Shown: piece by piece, positions 31,801-45,025 of the stretch
Position numbering within the stretch: position 1 is the stretch's first letter
Layout of the letters: every line of letters starts with the position of its first letter
Source of the DNA: Fulvia fulva
Taxonomy: Eukaryota; Ascomycota; Dothideomycetes; Mycosphaerellales; Mycosphaerellaceae
Direction: 5' to 3'
Assembly (NCBI RefSeq): GCF_020509005.1
Contig: NC_063013.1
Coordinates: forward strand, 868,001-932,000
Length of the DNA: 64,000 bases
Notes under the pieces: generated by a model
Told to the model about the DNA's origin: nothing
The model's input: only the letters and a program-made list of their open reading frames with translations
The model's database searches: none
Position numbers and translations under genes: made by a program

Positions 31801-34255
31801 TCCTTGCGGTTCCAGACCTTGTCACGGTTTGGACAAAGGATCTTACCAAATCCAATAATGTAGAAGACGACGATGGCGTTCATGAGCAAGATGAGGAAGA
31901 CGAGGGCGAACTTCTCACGCCACGCTTGACGCACATCGGGTCGCTTCATACGGCCAACGTGAGTGAGCAGCGGCGATGGTATCCAAAAGGTGAGGGCCCA
32001 GACCAGGGCGACCCAAGCGCGTCTTCCAGCAGTGGTTTTCTTCACGATCACGTCTTTGCCTTGGGCAAGTTCAGCATCGATCTCGCCTTCGAAGCCAATG
32101 TAATTGCGCTTGTCGTCTCCCTTGAAGCCAAGACCGTAGTCACCTCCGCTGATGCTTCGAAGGGTGTGAGCTTGAGTAGGCGCAAGGGACTTGGCTCCCA
32201 TCTTGCTAGGTGCGATGTGGATGGGTTGACTCATGGTCTCTCGGCTGGTTTCATCGTGGTAGTAGCCGCCGTGCATGCCAGGATTGGACGCGGCGTAGTT
32301 GCCTTCCAGGTCTGCTGCGCCGACCATACCGCCGAGCATGTGATTTGGAGATGCGTCGTCAACGGGCTTCATGTCCAGCATGCTCTCGGCCTCCCAGTAG
32401 GCAGGCTCTCTCATCCAGATGCGCACGTTACCAAGAAAGACTTCGCCGTTGCTCCAGCCACGCTCCATAAGCCAGGTATCCACGCCTTCTTTTCCATCCT
32501 GACAGCCCAATCTACGATATCTGTCCACAAACTCGTCGACATCGAAGTCAGCAGTGAAATCGAGCTGCTTACTTCTGTAGTTGGCCCACTCGGGCAATCT
32601 CCAAGCGCGAATTTGGCTGGATACAGCACCCGCCGACCATGGAATCACACCAGGTGCTTGGTTTACAAAGGCCGCCGGAGACTCGTCACTTGGGTGGAGG
32701 CAAAGCTGAAACCAAACTCTGCTGCTGGCAAGAACGTTGGTGAGGGTGAAACGGCCGGTCCTGCCCAAAACGATGCCTTCACCAGCAACCGGATAGAGGA
32801 TGCTACGCAAGAAGCTGTCCTCATCCGTCTCGATGCCGACTTTTTCGAGCACGCCTTGCCTGCGATCCAGCTCGAGCTCGCGATCCCTCATGGAAGCGCC
32901 ACCGGCTATGTTCAGGTCTGCCTCACAATGTGAGACAGCTTCTTTCATTTCACGAATGACAGACGAGCCTGCGGGTATAATCGACAAGCCGTCTTCTTTC
33001 ATCTCCGCATTGATACCCGTGCTGTCATCAAAGACGGTCTTCAAGCTTACAGACTTGCCGAGTGTCTGGCTGGGCACGTCGATCAAGGTGATGTCAACAT
33101 TATTGTCATCGTCTTGGCTGCTTGGTGGTGTAGCCGCTCCGCTATCGCTGCCGTCACTCATCGCCCTGCCAGTCTGGATCTCCGTCCTGATGGCATCGTT
33201 GGCTTGCATGATGACCCAGTCCACAAGCGCTTCGTAGATGGCTGCAATCAGAAATTCACGGTCTTCGGTTACACACTTCTTCAGCAGAACCTCTGGATCA
33301 AGGTCCAGCAGTTCGCCCACCTCTTCACACACCTGCTCCAACTCTTCTTGATCGACCAGGAAGCCAATCGCGTCTCCCAGCCGTAGAAGGGCTGCAATGA
33401 CACTCAGTAAGCTGCGCAAGCTCTTTCCCTTGATGCCGATCGACTTGAGCGACTCGCGGAAGTCCTCGGCGGCCGCTGTATCGTCTGCCGTCGGGAGATA
33501 CGATGGCGCGTTGTAGGTGTTTGACTTGCGGAGCAGGGCGTATTGATCGGGTGCTTTGAGGCCAAGAAACTCGCGCTCTTGCTGAGACTGTGAAGTCAGG
33601 ATGTAGTAGAAAACATCGAAAGCGCGGTAGCCGGGCTCGGTGGGGACGTTAAGGAGACCATTCTGCGTATCAATGCCCGATGTCGAGAGGCTCAGCGAGG
33701 TGCCTGTGATCTCGCCGGTCAAAGCAAGCGTGAAAGTACCGCCCAGGGCAGAATAGCGTGGCAAAGCTGGATTGTGTGGTGTTACTGTTGTCAGAAAGGG
33801 TCGTAACGCATTAAGAGCTGTGTAGAAGGTGCCCGGCACAGAAAGGGGAAGGGCAGAAGCAAATGGTGCGAAGAGTGAAGGCGTCGAATGGTGGAGGGAG
33901 CTGTTGAGAGTGTCAGTGAGCTGCCGAATCAGTATAGCGCCATCAACACGCACCCCAAGATGATGCAGGCATCTTCAGCTCGTCGCCGAGCGTGTTCCCA
34001 GGCCCTACGGGCGAGCTCGGCGTCGACTGTGCCACCGTATCTGCCATCCGGTCCAGTGCTCGAGGCTGTTAGCCAAGTATTGACCACCAAACTCGTGCTG
34101 GCCTCCAATGGATATGGCTGTGCTGAGGAGAAGGAGCTGTGCAGTGCATTGAGCAGGGTGGTGGTCGAGACCTGAGATGAAGCCTGCTGCATTGTGTTCG
34201 TCCGTCCGGGAGCAGCGGAGGAGTGGTTGGAATAGGAGGACATTCGGTAGGCCAT
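28860..34255 (-). CDS. csmB: Class VII chitin synthase with degenerate myosin-like domain
   Basis: Exons 34255-33954, 33900-30289 and 30237-28860 (introns 53 and 51 bp), 1763 residues. The N-terminal region resembles a myosin head but lacks the ATP-binding P-loop, as in the CsmB/class VII type. A cytochrome-b5-like segment and several membrane spans follow. The catalytic GT2 core includes [39 protein letters not shown] (split by the last intron), [10 protein letters not shown] (near 1344) and [10 protein letters not shown] (near 1385). A cluster of membrane helices comes next, and the C-terminus is a DEK_C-type domain ending at Leu1763. The enzyme polymerises UDP-GlcNAc into chitin at the growing plasma membrane. 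It is divergently transcribed from the class V gene at 35962, a conserved pairing in filamentous ascomycetes. Confidence 0.92.
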
Positions 34256-35961
34256 GTTGGCGGTAATCTATGCTATTGCGCCCTCGGCGGGCTTCCTGTG
34301 TGTCGAAACACTCTGTGATGTGCGTTCCTCGTAAGGTCTGATCGTGTATCGATGTGTGTCTGGATGTCTGCCGTCGCGACGGGGTCGACTGGGAGCTGCC
34401 CGGTGTGTCGAGTCTCGCACGCGGTTTCCTGAACGACCGTAGGGTGGAGTGGTGGTGGTGATGATGTGGATAAGCGAATGTAGTCAGTCGTGCAGGACGA
34501 CAAGCGAGTGTTTAGTTGCCGATGAGGAGAGAGTATCTACAGACAACTAACAGTCTAACAGATACGGCCACAGGTGAAACGCAGTGCGAGAGCCATTCGC
34601 CTGCGACTGGTTGGACGACTCTCATCAGCACGAGAAGTGCGCCTTCGTGCCTTCCACCCTTCCAGGGGTGCCGGCGGCGAGAATCACGCTACTGCACCGC
34701 CAAGCGTCCGGCATCTCACACGGTACACGGTACACCCCAACAAACAACCTTTTTCGTCTTCAACTTCCCACCATACCACCGCCACCACAGTATGAAGTTG
34801 CTGTATTCTTCACAACAGCATCTTGCATCGGCGTTCACACGAGGGTGTGTTGCCACCGCAATGCCCTTGGGACAGCTCTGTGATGCTGTTTCGCCACCCC
34901 ATCGCCACGCTGCCAGCTTTCTCGCTGAACACGAGCTGGCCTCCAGTGGACTGGCCTATTTTTGGCTCTGATCATCGCAGTGCCTGGACGAATCAGGCAC
35001 AGAGCTCTGCACATGATGGTCTAGACGCGAACACCTTCGGACCATCTTACGCGTCCTCCTTTGCGGCTCAGCTTTATGATCCCACCTCACCAGCATCAGC
35101 AGGTGACGCTTTGTCTGTGCGTGATGATGGAGACACTTGTGGCAAAGACGAGCAGAGAGCTGTTCTGGAAGACGCGACTGTGAGAGAGAGACCGAGAGAG
35201 AGAGCAGGGAAGGCCTGTCGGCTTGTCTCGCGTGTCTCGCCAGCAGCCGATCTGCCTTCTCCGCAGCGTGAATCTGCAGAATTGTGCATTAGCTTTTGGC
35301 CACCCAGCCAACGGTCAGCGCCACGGCTTGTCGAGCACGCACGCGTCGCAGTCTCACAACGATGCTGTTGTGCTCATCGACACTCGTTGTTGTTGTGCTC
35401 GTGGCGGCCTGGCACCGTCAGCACCGTGGTCAGGTTCTCGTGCGGCTGTGCACTACGTGTACCTCGTGTGTTGATGCCGAGTCTGACGGCGTTGATGTTG
35501 TTGCCACGCCGAAACGATCGTGTGAGAGCAGAGATCCACAGTCCTCTGGACGCGACCCGAATTCGACATGCCGCTCCATGCCGGATAGGGGTGCAGACAA
35601 GAGGCAGTGCCCAGCATCCTAGCGTGCTCACGTTTCTGGTGTGGTGTGAGGCTGCTTCTTGTCTGGCAGCCCGTTGCCCTCCTGCTGTACTCGTCTCATC
35701 ACACAAATCGTCGCTGTGCAGTCTTCATCACTTTCGCTCTGTTCTCTGTGCCCACCGACGTTCGCTATACCAAGTCACGCTCGTTTCTGGAACTCCCGAC
35801 GGAGCCCAGTGGACCTTCCTCGACTTCGCGTCCCAGCGTTGTGGACACTCCTGGCCGACTGTTGCCGCACCTCACAACACCCGCTACAACCCTCTCGCAC
35901 GAGTCTTTTGCTGTACTGAACTCCCATAATATTGTCTGGCCGCGAGGCCGAAGCATTTACT
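34256..35961. promoter_or_regulatory. Shared divergent promoter of class VII and class V chitin synthases
   Basis: 1.7 kb between two divergent start codons. The sequence is GC-normal, with purine-rich patches (GAGAGAGACCGAGAGAGAGA near 35184). A long open frame on the plus strand (about 34823-35929) has neither recognisable domains nor gene-like composition, so I regard it as non-coding leader or promoter. Length and gene pairing suggest joint control of the two enzymes. Confidence 0.6.
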
Positions 35962-38900
35962 ATGGCGAATCCTACTACCCAGGCCAACCTGGCAGCATTA
36001 TCCGCCCATTCGATGAGCGACACGAACATCACGAGCCACATCGCATCGCGTTTCCACAGCCATTTGCCCATCACGAATCTGTCCTCGCAGGGCTACATCT
36101 CTGTGAATACATACACCTCTTCGTCAAAGGGACCCCATGGCACCAAAGAAGGCAGCGCAATGGGTGCTGCAGAAGAGCTTGCGGCTCGTATGTGGGACCG
36201 ATTAGGGAAACGACAGGAGAATCAGGCAGCGGTGTTTCTGTGAGTACATGTCATGGCATTGGAGTCGCAGATCAGATTGGTTGATGGGATCATCATCTGC
36301 TTCTCGTTCTGCGCTTCTCTATGCAGTGAAAGCTGAACCTAGGGATGCGATTCTGACATGGCAATAGTGGCGAAACCGGCACGGGAAAGACGACCATTCG
36401 ATCGCATCTCCTCTCGTCCATCCTCCAGTACACTTCAACGCCATTTTCGAAGAAGCTGTCTTTCGCAGCGTTCGTCTTCGATTCACTCACCACCACGAAA
36501 TCTGTCACCACCACGACCGCTTCGAAAGCCGGTCTGTTCTTCGAGCTGCAGTATGACACCGCCAATACCCTGCACCCAGAACTGGTCGGTGGCAAAGTCT
36601 TGGATCACAGATTGGAGCGAAGCCGTGTGGCGACTGTCCCAGCGGGTGAGCGCAACTTTCATATTCTATACTACTTGCTAGCAGGCACATCACCGGCCGA
36701 GAAAGAGCATTTGGGTCTGGAATTGGGCAGCAGCATAGCACATGGTGCGGGCAACCGCAAGTCTCTGGCAGGTGGTCAGAAAAGGTGGCGCTATCTTGGT
36801 CACCCTTCACAAATGAAAGTGGGCATCAACGATGCAGAAGGATTCCAGCACTTCAAGACAGCACTTCGGAAGCTGGAGTTTCCACGCGAAGAGGTCGCAC
36901 ACCTGTGCGAAGTCCTTGCTGCAATTCTGCACATCGGCCAGCTTGAATTCACGACCTCGCAAAGTACTACACCAGCGCCAGATGAGAGTGGAGGCTATGG
37001 CGCCGAAGGTGGCGAGGAAATCACAGTCGTCAAGAATAAAGACGTGCTTGCTGTTGTTGCGGCCTTCCTCGGAGTCAGTGCACAGCATTTGGAGCAGATT
37101 CTCGGATACCGCACGAAGATCTTGCACCGTGAGCGTGTCACGATCATGCTCGACCCCAAGGGCGCTCGCGACAACGCAGATGAGCTCGCACGAACACTTT
37201 ACAGCTTGATGGTTGCTCTGATTATGGAGAAGGTGAACCAAAAGCTTTGTGCGCCAGAAGACGCCATCTCGAACACAATATCTATGGTCGACTTCCCAGG
37301 CTTCGCCCAAGTATCCTCCACTGGAAGCGTGCTGGATCAGCTTTTGAATAACGCTGCTACAGAGTCGTTTTATAACTTTTGCTTGCAAAACTTCTTTGAG
37401 AGGAAAGCGGATCTTCTCGAGACGGAGGAAGTGCAGGTTCCAGCCACAAGCTACTTTGACAACAGCGATGCCGTCAGGGGTCTTCTCAAGCCTGGAAACG
37501 GCCTTCTCAGCATTCTCGACGATCAGATGAAGCGTGGAAAGACTGACATGCAATTCTTGGAATCACTGCGAAAGCGCTTCGAGAAGAAGAATCCAGCCAT
37601 CGAAGTCAGCCCGGCTACAGTCATGGAGCCGGGCAACAACTTCGCCATACCCAACAGCCACGCAACCTTCACTGTCAAGCATTTCGCTGGCGAGGTCGAT
37701 TATGCTGTGGAGGGTCTGCTTGAAGAGAATGGGGAGGTCGTCTCCGGCGATCTTATGAATCTGGTCAACACCTCGACTTCTCCATTCATTTCGGAGCTTT
37801 TCGGTCAGGAAGCATTGAACAAGGTTCTGCATCCACAGGACCGCAATGCTGTGACTCAGGCTTCGGTTGCTTCGAAGCCATCACGTATGCCCAGCATGGC
37901 ACGTCGGAGGGGGTCTCGGCCACAATTGGGCTCCAGGAAGCAAGATCTCGACAATAGCAGCGAAGAGGGCGGCCGCAGTGTCTCGCGGATCAACAAACAC
38001 TCAGATCCTCAGCAAGGTGCTGCAGCGCAGTTCTTGTCATCGATTGACAACATCAGCAAGTCCCTTACCGCGCCCAACACCAACTCCTACTTCTTCTTCT
38101 GCTTGAAGCCAAACGACAGACGGATCGCAAACCAGTTCGACAGCAAGTGTGTACGCACTCAAATCCAGACCCTCGGCATTGCAGAGATCGCACAGCGGCT
38201 TAAGAACGCCGACTTCAGTATCTTCATGCCATTTGGCGAGTTCCTGGGCACTGCCGAAGGCGAAGTGTCTGTCGTTGGCAGTGAGAGAGAAAAGGCAGAA
38301 ATGATTCTGGACGAGAAGAGCTGGCCTAGCCACGAGGCCCGAGTTGGCAGCACTGGCGTGTTCCTGAGTGAACGCTGCTGGCGGCAAATAATACGTGCCG
38401 GCGACCTGGGTGGACCTCCAAATTATGCTGATGAGTCGTACGGCAACTCGGGCATGCTCACTCCAGCAGATGCAGCAAAGGGTGGCTTTGGACAATCGCA
38501 CGTCAATCTGCTCCAGACCCCGGGCCCAGGGTACTACGACGATAAAGCGGCTGGGTACTTTGGCAGCCGAGACCTTGACTCCAAGAGTGACGCTGGTGCT
38601 TCTGCTTTACGCGAAGGCGACATGTTCCGCAACCTGGAGACTCGCGAGCAGATGGCGGAAAAGGGCAACGGAGCCCAGATGGCCGAGATTGAAGTGAAGC
38701 CGAGTTCAAAAAGTCGAATACGATGGATAATTATGGTTCATTTCTTCACCTGGTTTATACCCGATTGGACTATCAAGCTGGTCGGCGGCAAGAGCATGGG
38801 CCGAAAGGACATCCGTGTGGCCTGGAGGGAGAAGCTGGCTATCAACATGATGATCTGGTTATCCTGTTTGTTCGTCGTATTCTTCATGGTCGGCTTCCCA

Positions 38901-41696
38901 CGGATCATCTGCCCAACGCAGCACGTCTACAGTCTGGAGGAGCTCACGACTTACAACGGCAAAGACGGCTCAAAGGGTTCTTACGTTGCCATCCGTGGTG
39001 TTGTCTTCAATCTGGAAGCTTTCATGCCCGCTCATTACCCGAACATTGTTCCCGACTCGGCTCTGAAGAAGTACGCCGGCACAGACGCCACGAACCTATT
39101 CCCAATTCAAGTCTCGGCCATGTGCCAGGGCACGAACGAGACGGGAATCGATCCTGCTGTGCAGCTCAACTACCAGAACTACAACTGGACGGGACAGAAC
39201 GCCGTTAGCACCACGGACACCAATGCGCAATACCACGACTTCCGATGGGCAACCAACGATTCTCGTCCAGCTTGGTTTGTTGAGCAAATGATCTACTTGT
39301 CTGGCAACTACTGGAAGGGCAATGTCGGATACTCGCCAGAATATCTGAAGACTCTGAAAGACAAGAATAACTACGTCGCCTACATCGACGGCCGTGTTTA
39401 CGACATGACTGAGTACGTTGCTGGTGGCAGGCAGCCACAGTACCCACCAGGATCGGACAGACCAGATGTTGTTACGAACTCGAACTTCATGGACGAGAGA
39501 GTCGTTGACTTGTTCCAACAGCGCTCTGGACAAGACGTGACCAAGTACTGGGAAGCCCTCAACATCGACCCAGCACTTCGCCAGCGCATGAAGGTCTGCT
39601 TGGACAACCTCTTCTACGTCGGCAACGTCGACACCCGAAACAGCCCCCAATGTCAGTTTGCCAAGTACATCCTACTTGCAATCTCCTTGCTGCTCGTCTC
39701 GGTCATTTGCTTCAAGTTCTTGGCCGCACTTCAGTTCGGCAAGAAGAATGTCCCGGAGAATCTCGATAAGTTCGTGATCTGTACCGTCCCCGCGTACACC
39801 GAAGACGAGGATTCTTTGCGCCGTGCCATCGATTCTGCTGCCCGCATGAAGTATGACGACAAGCGCAAACTTCTGTTCATCATCTGTGATGGTATGATTA
39901 TTGGTCAAGGCAACGATCGGGCGACACCTCGCATCGTTCTCGACATTCTAGGCGTTCCCGCCTCAGTCGACCCCGAACCGCTCAGCTTCGAATCACTTGG
40001 TGAAGGCCAGAAGCAACACAACATGGGCAAGCTCTATTCTGGTCTTTACGAAGTGCAGGGTCACATCGTACCCTTCATTGTGGTCGTCAAGGTTGGAAAG
40101 CCTTCCGAGGTCTCGAAGTATGTCTTGCAACCACCACTTCTCCCACTTCATATACTTTGCTAACACTATCACAGACCTGGCAACCGTGGCAAGCGTGACT
40201 CCCAGATGATCCTCATGCGTTTCCTCAACCGCGTGCACTACAACCTCCCCATGACCCCTCTCGAACTTGAACTCCATCACCAGATCCGAAATGTGATAGG
40301 AGTCAACCCGACCTTTTACGAATTCTTGCTGCAAATCGATGCCGACACGGTCGTTGCGCCCGATTCTGCCACTCGATTCGTATCTGCATTCGTCAACGAC
40401 ACTAAACTAATCGCAGTGTGTGGTGAGACCGCCCTGACCAACGCCAAAGCCTCCATGATCACGATGATGCAGGTGTACGAATACTACATCTCGCACAATC
40501 TTACCAAGGCCTTCGAATCGCTCTTTGGATCGGTCACATGTTTGCCAGGCTGTTTCTCCATGTACCGCATTCGCGCTGCTGAGACTGGAAAGCCACTCTT
40601 CGTGTCCAAAGAGATTGTCGAAGACTACTCCGAGATTCGCGTCGACACGCTGCACATGAAAAACTTGCTGCATCTTGGAGAGGACAGATATCTGACGACT
40701 CTGCTTATGAAGTACCACTCCAAGTACAAGACAAAGTACATCATGCGCGCTCATGCCTGGACCATCGCACCCGACAACTGGAGCGTCTTTATGTCGCAGC
40801 GTCGCCGATGGATCAACAGTACCGTGCACAACCTGGTCGAGGTCATTCCACTCCAGCAACTCTGCGGTTTCTGCTGCTTCAGTATGAGATTCGTCGTGTT
40901 CTTGGATCTGCTGTCGACTATCGTGCAACCCGTTATCGTGGCTTACATCATATACCTTATTGTCGAAGTGGCTAGGAACCCGGACACGGTGCCAATCACT
41001 GCCTTCATTCTCCTGGGAGCTATTTATGGTCTACAGGCTATCATCTTCATTGTTCGACGCAAATGGGAGATGGTCGGATGGATGATCATCTACATGCTTG
41101 CAACGCCAGTCTTCTCATTCTTTCTGCCGCTCATGGCTTTCTGGAACATGGACGACTTCTCCTGGGGTAACACCCGTGTGGTCACTGGTGAGAAGGGAGA
41201 GCAGGTGGTCGTCTCCGATGAGGGCAAATACGACCCAAACACGATCCCGAAGAAGAGGTGGGAAGAGTACCAGGCCGAGCTCTGGGATGCTCAGACTCAG
41301 CGCGACGACACCCGCTCGGAGATTTCGGGTATCAGCTACGCAACCAAGAGCTACCACCCAGCCGCTTCTATCTATGGCGATGGGTACCAGCAGAGTCACC
41401 ACATGAGCCAGCTCACGGTGCCTCAGATGCAGCAGTACGGCTCGCACATGTCGTTGGCCGCTTCCGACAACGGCATGATGCGCAGCTATTCTGGCGCGGA
41501 CTTCGACATGTCGGACATGCCCAGTGACGATGCCATTCTTGCTGAGATCAGAGAGATCCTTAGAACAGCGGATCTGATGACCGTCACCAAGAAGAGCATC
41601 AAGGCTGAGCTCGAGAGACGCTTTCAGGTCCCGATGGACTCGAGGAGACAGTATATCGGTAGTGCCACTGAGGCTATCTTGAGTGGACAGCTTTAG
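35962..41696 (+). CDS. csmA: Class V chitin synthase with myosin motor-like domain
   Basis: Exons 35962-36239, 36368-40117 and 40175-41696 (introns 128 and 57 bp), 1849 residues, the usual class V length. The first intron falls just before the P-loop GETGTGKTT (residues 94-102), so the ATP site of the motor is intact, unlike in the class VII partner. The myosin-like region continues to about residue 780. It is followed by a cytochrome-b5-like segment ([14 protein letters not shown]), membrane spans, and the GT2 catalytic core with [16 protein letters not shown] (near 1510) and [10 protein letters not shown] (near 1550). Five or more membrane helices and a DEK_C domain at the end complete it. 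It makes cell-wall chitin at hyphal tips and septa, and in plant pathogens class V enzymes are commonly needed for virulence (family knowledge). Confidence 0.95.
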
Positions 41697-41925
41697 TGGT
41701 TGCGACCACAGACTTCATGTTGTGTGTATCTATCTACTTGACGGCTTTTGAAACTTGCTCGCTCTTTAGCATTGCGAATGGGATGGAACGGAACGGAACG
41801 AAACGGAATGGTGTGTGGGGAGTCAGGCGGTGTTCAGGATGAATTATGTTGGGTAATGGCATGAGTGCGAGTGTCATAGTCAAACTTGGATTGGGTCTGA
41901 GTGAGCAAAAAGATGATTAGGAAAC

Positions 41926-41990
<65 letters not shown>

Positions 41991-42723
41991 GTACAGAGAC
42001 AATAGTAACCTTCTGATGTTATCAGCGGAATCTCCACCGACCGGCTCTCGGCGCCGCAATGCCCTTCAGTCTCGTGCAGTCTTGCACTGAAGATGGCACG
42101 ATGGCTTCATCAGGCCATGCATCTCAATCCTGCCAATCTGGTTCTAGGCCATCGGATCCTGAACCTTGTTTCCACCTCAACACAACGCCCTGGAACGCCT
42201 TGCGCAATTGAGGCTGACGCCTTTTGCTTTGTGTATTCTCCTTTGGGACTGATGTTCTAGTTGCGTGAGCCGGCAGGACCGACGATACTGTGCGTTCTCA
42301 CTTGGCGGCCGTTCGCACATGGTGAGTGGAACCGACTCTTTCGTGCTGATTGCGGGTTCTGCTGACTTTGTGGGAGGTGTTGGGCATCTGGAGCACACCA
42401 TTGCTAGGGGACGGTCAGTCTGAGTGTATTCGAGACTGATGAGTGTCGGCTAGGAGGACTACTACCATCATACAGTGGCCTGACACGAATCATATACCTC
42501 CCGAAACACGGCTCCCTCTCAGCTGAGCCCATAAGCGCCGTGAACGCCTCCCCGTGGCATGGAAGCGCTTGTGGCTGCACTACCAGACTCGCCATGTTCC
42601 ACGTGGAAAGAGCCTCCTGTGTCCAACGGTATCGCGTGAAAGGCTCGGCACTAGCATATCATCAGCTCATAGCAGCCTTTCCACAGCATCCTGATCACCA
42701 ATTGCTGTGCGACGATCGCAACG
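41697..42723. other. Intergenic: class V chitin synthase 3' flank and GH71 promoter
   Basis: About 1.0 kb holding a GCAA microsatellite at 41927-41989 and a short AACGGAACGG-type repeat near 41785-41808. No gene recognised; short open frames here are unconvincing. Confidence 0.5.
41927..41989. repeat. (GCAA)n microsatellite, about 15.8 units
   Basis: A perfect tetranucleotide run of 63 bp, read directly. It lies about 230 bp after the class V chitin synthase stop codon. Confidence 0.97.
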
Positions 42724-44601
42724 ATGAAGTGGCTCTCAATCATGGCGGCGGCTGTGCTCCTTGGAGTAGCCCACGTTGATGCGAAAGCTGTTGTGGCTCA
42801 CTTCATGATGAGTAATTGTTATTCTTACACGACGACGGAGTGGCAGCTGGATATACAGGCGGCGCAGGAGGCGAGGATTGATGGGTTTGCATTGAATGTT
42901 GCGAGCAATCCGGATAGTACGACGGTATGTCTCTACGTAATGGATGAAAAGGGTGTATCGTGCTGATGATGAGCAGGATCAACAACTTGCGAATGCGTTC
43001 TCGGTCGCTAGTAGCATGGGCTTCAAGCTTTTCTTCAGGTTCGTGGTCTTGACTACTGTGCAAGAAGTCCGTCAGCATTCCTGACTCCCAATCACAGCTT
43101 CGACTATGCTGGAAACGGCGCCTGGGCTCAGGATAGAGTGATAAGCTACATGAACAAATACAAATCGAGCTCGGCATACATGCAGTACAACGGCAAACCC
43201 ATAGCAACCACATTCGAAGGTACCCACCAAGCGAACGACTGGAACAACATCAAAACCCAAACAGGATGCTTCTTCATGCCCGACTGGGCATCGATAGGTG
43301 CTTCGACCGCTGCGTCTGCTGGTGGTGGTGTCGCAGACGGTCTGTTCTCCTGGGAGGCATGGCCTAACGGACCTACCAACATGAACACCAACGGTGATAA
43401 CGGATACATCAGTGCCCTGAAGGGCAAGCCATACATGATGGCTGTCTCGCCCTGGTTCTTCACAAACGTCCCGAACTATGGGAAGAACTGGCTCTGGCGT
43501 GGTGATGACTTGTGGTTCGACCGTTGGAGTCAGGTCCTGTCCCTTCAGCCTGAGTTTGTTCAGATCATATCCTGGAACGACTGGTAAGCTCTCGGGCCAC
43601 CACCTCTAACCAGAGACCCTCCCGCTGACATGCACAGGCCCGAATCGCACTACATCGGCCCCCTACGCCCCAAAGAAATGGGCGCCTTCACCTACGGCAA
43701 AGCCCCCTACAACTACGCAGATAACATGCCCCACGACGGCTGGCGAGCTCTCCTCCCCTACTGGATCGATACATACAAATCCGGCTCCACTTCGCTCAAG
43801 AACGAGACCGTCTCATTCTGGTACCGCCTATCACCAAAGAGCGCCTGCGGCACCGGTGGGACCTCTGGAAACGACGCTGGCCACAACCAGCAGACGTACG
43901 CTCCCGGCGACATCGTCCAAGATAGTGTCTTCTTCGATGCATACCTGTCCTCCGTCGCAGATGCGGTGGTGACGATTGGTGGACTGGCTACGACAGCTAC
44001 GTGGAGCACGAAGCCGAGTGGTGGGAGTGGGGTGTATCATGGGAGTGTGCCATTTAGTGGAAGGACGGGTGCGGTGTCGATTAAGATTGTCAGGAGTGGG
44101 ACTACTGTTGTGCAGCAGACTGGGAGGGATATTTCCACGTCTTGTCAGAATGGGGTTACGAATTGGAATGCTTGGGTTGGAAGTGCTGTGGGGAGCATTG
44201 TGGCGGTGAATACGACTTCGAGCACTTCGGCGACGTCGTCGAGTTCAGCGGCCTCCTCGAGCGTGGCGACTTCGAGCACGGTTTCGTCGACAACATCCAG
44301 CTCGGTCGCGACCTCGTCGGCGGCAACTTCTTCAACAGGCACACGATCTTCGACGACTACTACTACTTCACCATCCGCCAGTACGACCAGCTCAGTGGTT
44401 CCATCTACCATAACTCAGCAGATGGTATTCACAGTCACACAGAATGTCGTCTGTGTTTGTGCCCCGGACTGCAAGTGTTCTCCTGCTGGTGCGGCGGCTT
44501 CAAGTACTGCAGCAGCGGTCAGCTCCTCGACCTCGATCGCTGGGACGACGTCGAGTACAGCGAGAAGCTCGACTACGAGCGCGAGTTCTGCTAGGAGGTA
44601 G
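42724..44601 (+). CDS. Secreted GH71 alpha-1,3-glucanase (mutanase, Agn1-type)
   Basis: Four exons: 42724-42924, 42977-43038, 43098-43583 and 43638-44601, introns 52-59 bp, all GT-AG, giving 570 residues. A signal peptide (MKWLSIMAAAVLLGVAHVDA) is followed directly by the GH71 start KAVVAHFMMSNCYSYTTTEW. Further family landmarks are DIQAAQEARIDGFALN, GFKLFFSFDYAGNGAW, YNGKPIATTFEG, DGLFSWEAWPNG and IISWNDWPESHYIGPL. From about residue 440 comes a Ser/Thr-rich, presumably O-glycosylated stalk and a short Cys cluster (CVCAPDCKC). No hydrophobic GPI tail is seen. The enzyme hydrolyses alpha-1,3-glucan of fungal walls, in remodelling or attack on other fungi. It lies next to the chitin synthase pair. 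Confidence 0.92.
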
Positions 44602-45025
44602 GCTGGGATAGAATGACGGCGTGATGTTTGAGATGCGAGGTTCATAAATGATAGAGATAGTTATGTCTAATGGGAACAACGACCTTTGTAAGTCAGCATG
44701 ACTGCAGCACATCGCTTTCGATTCCTGAACCACTCAGGAGATGGTGTACATCAAACGTGTTAAGAGAATTCATCCATGATCAATCGATATCACCAGGCCA
44801 CGAGCGATCGACCTGCACAGATTCTCCAAACCAGTGCCCGGGCAAAGTACATAAACCCATTTTTCAACGTTGCATGGATAACACAACACCACTACCGCCA
44901 CAAGACTGATCACAATAAACTTCATGCGATTAGTACATAACGGTATTGCCTCAATACTTCATCGACACTGCCACCCTACCTCGTCGTCGAAGTCCCACAA
45001 GTTTTCCACGCCCGCTACCCCAACC
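44602..45025. other. Convergent 3' region (GH71 / APH-like kinase)
   Basis: About 420 bp between two convergent stops. No coding potential or notable repeat seen. Confidence 0.4.

Noticed and set aside
34823..35929. Open frame of 368 codons in the chitin synthase promoter
   Set aside because: No recognisable domain, Ser/Arg/Cys-rich unstructured composition, and it ends just before the class V start codon. I treat it as a chance frame in non-coding DNA.
41834..42037. Small frame encoding a CLLA repeat
   Set aside because: It is only the GCAA microsatellite read on the minus strand.
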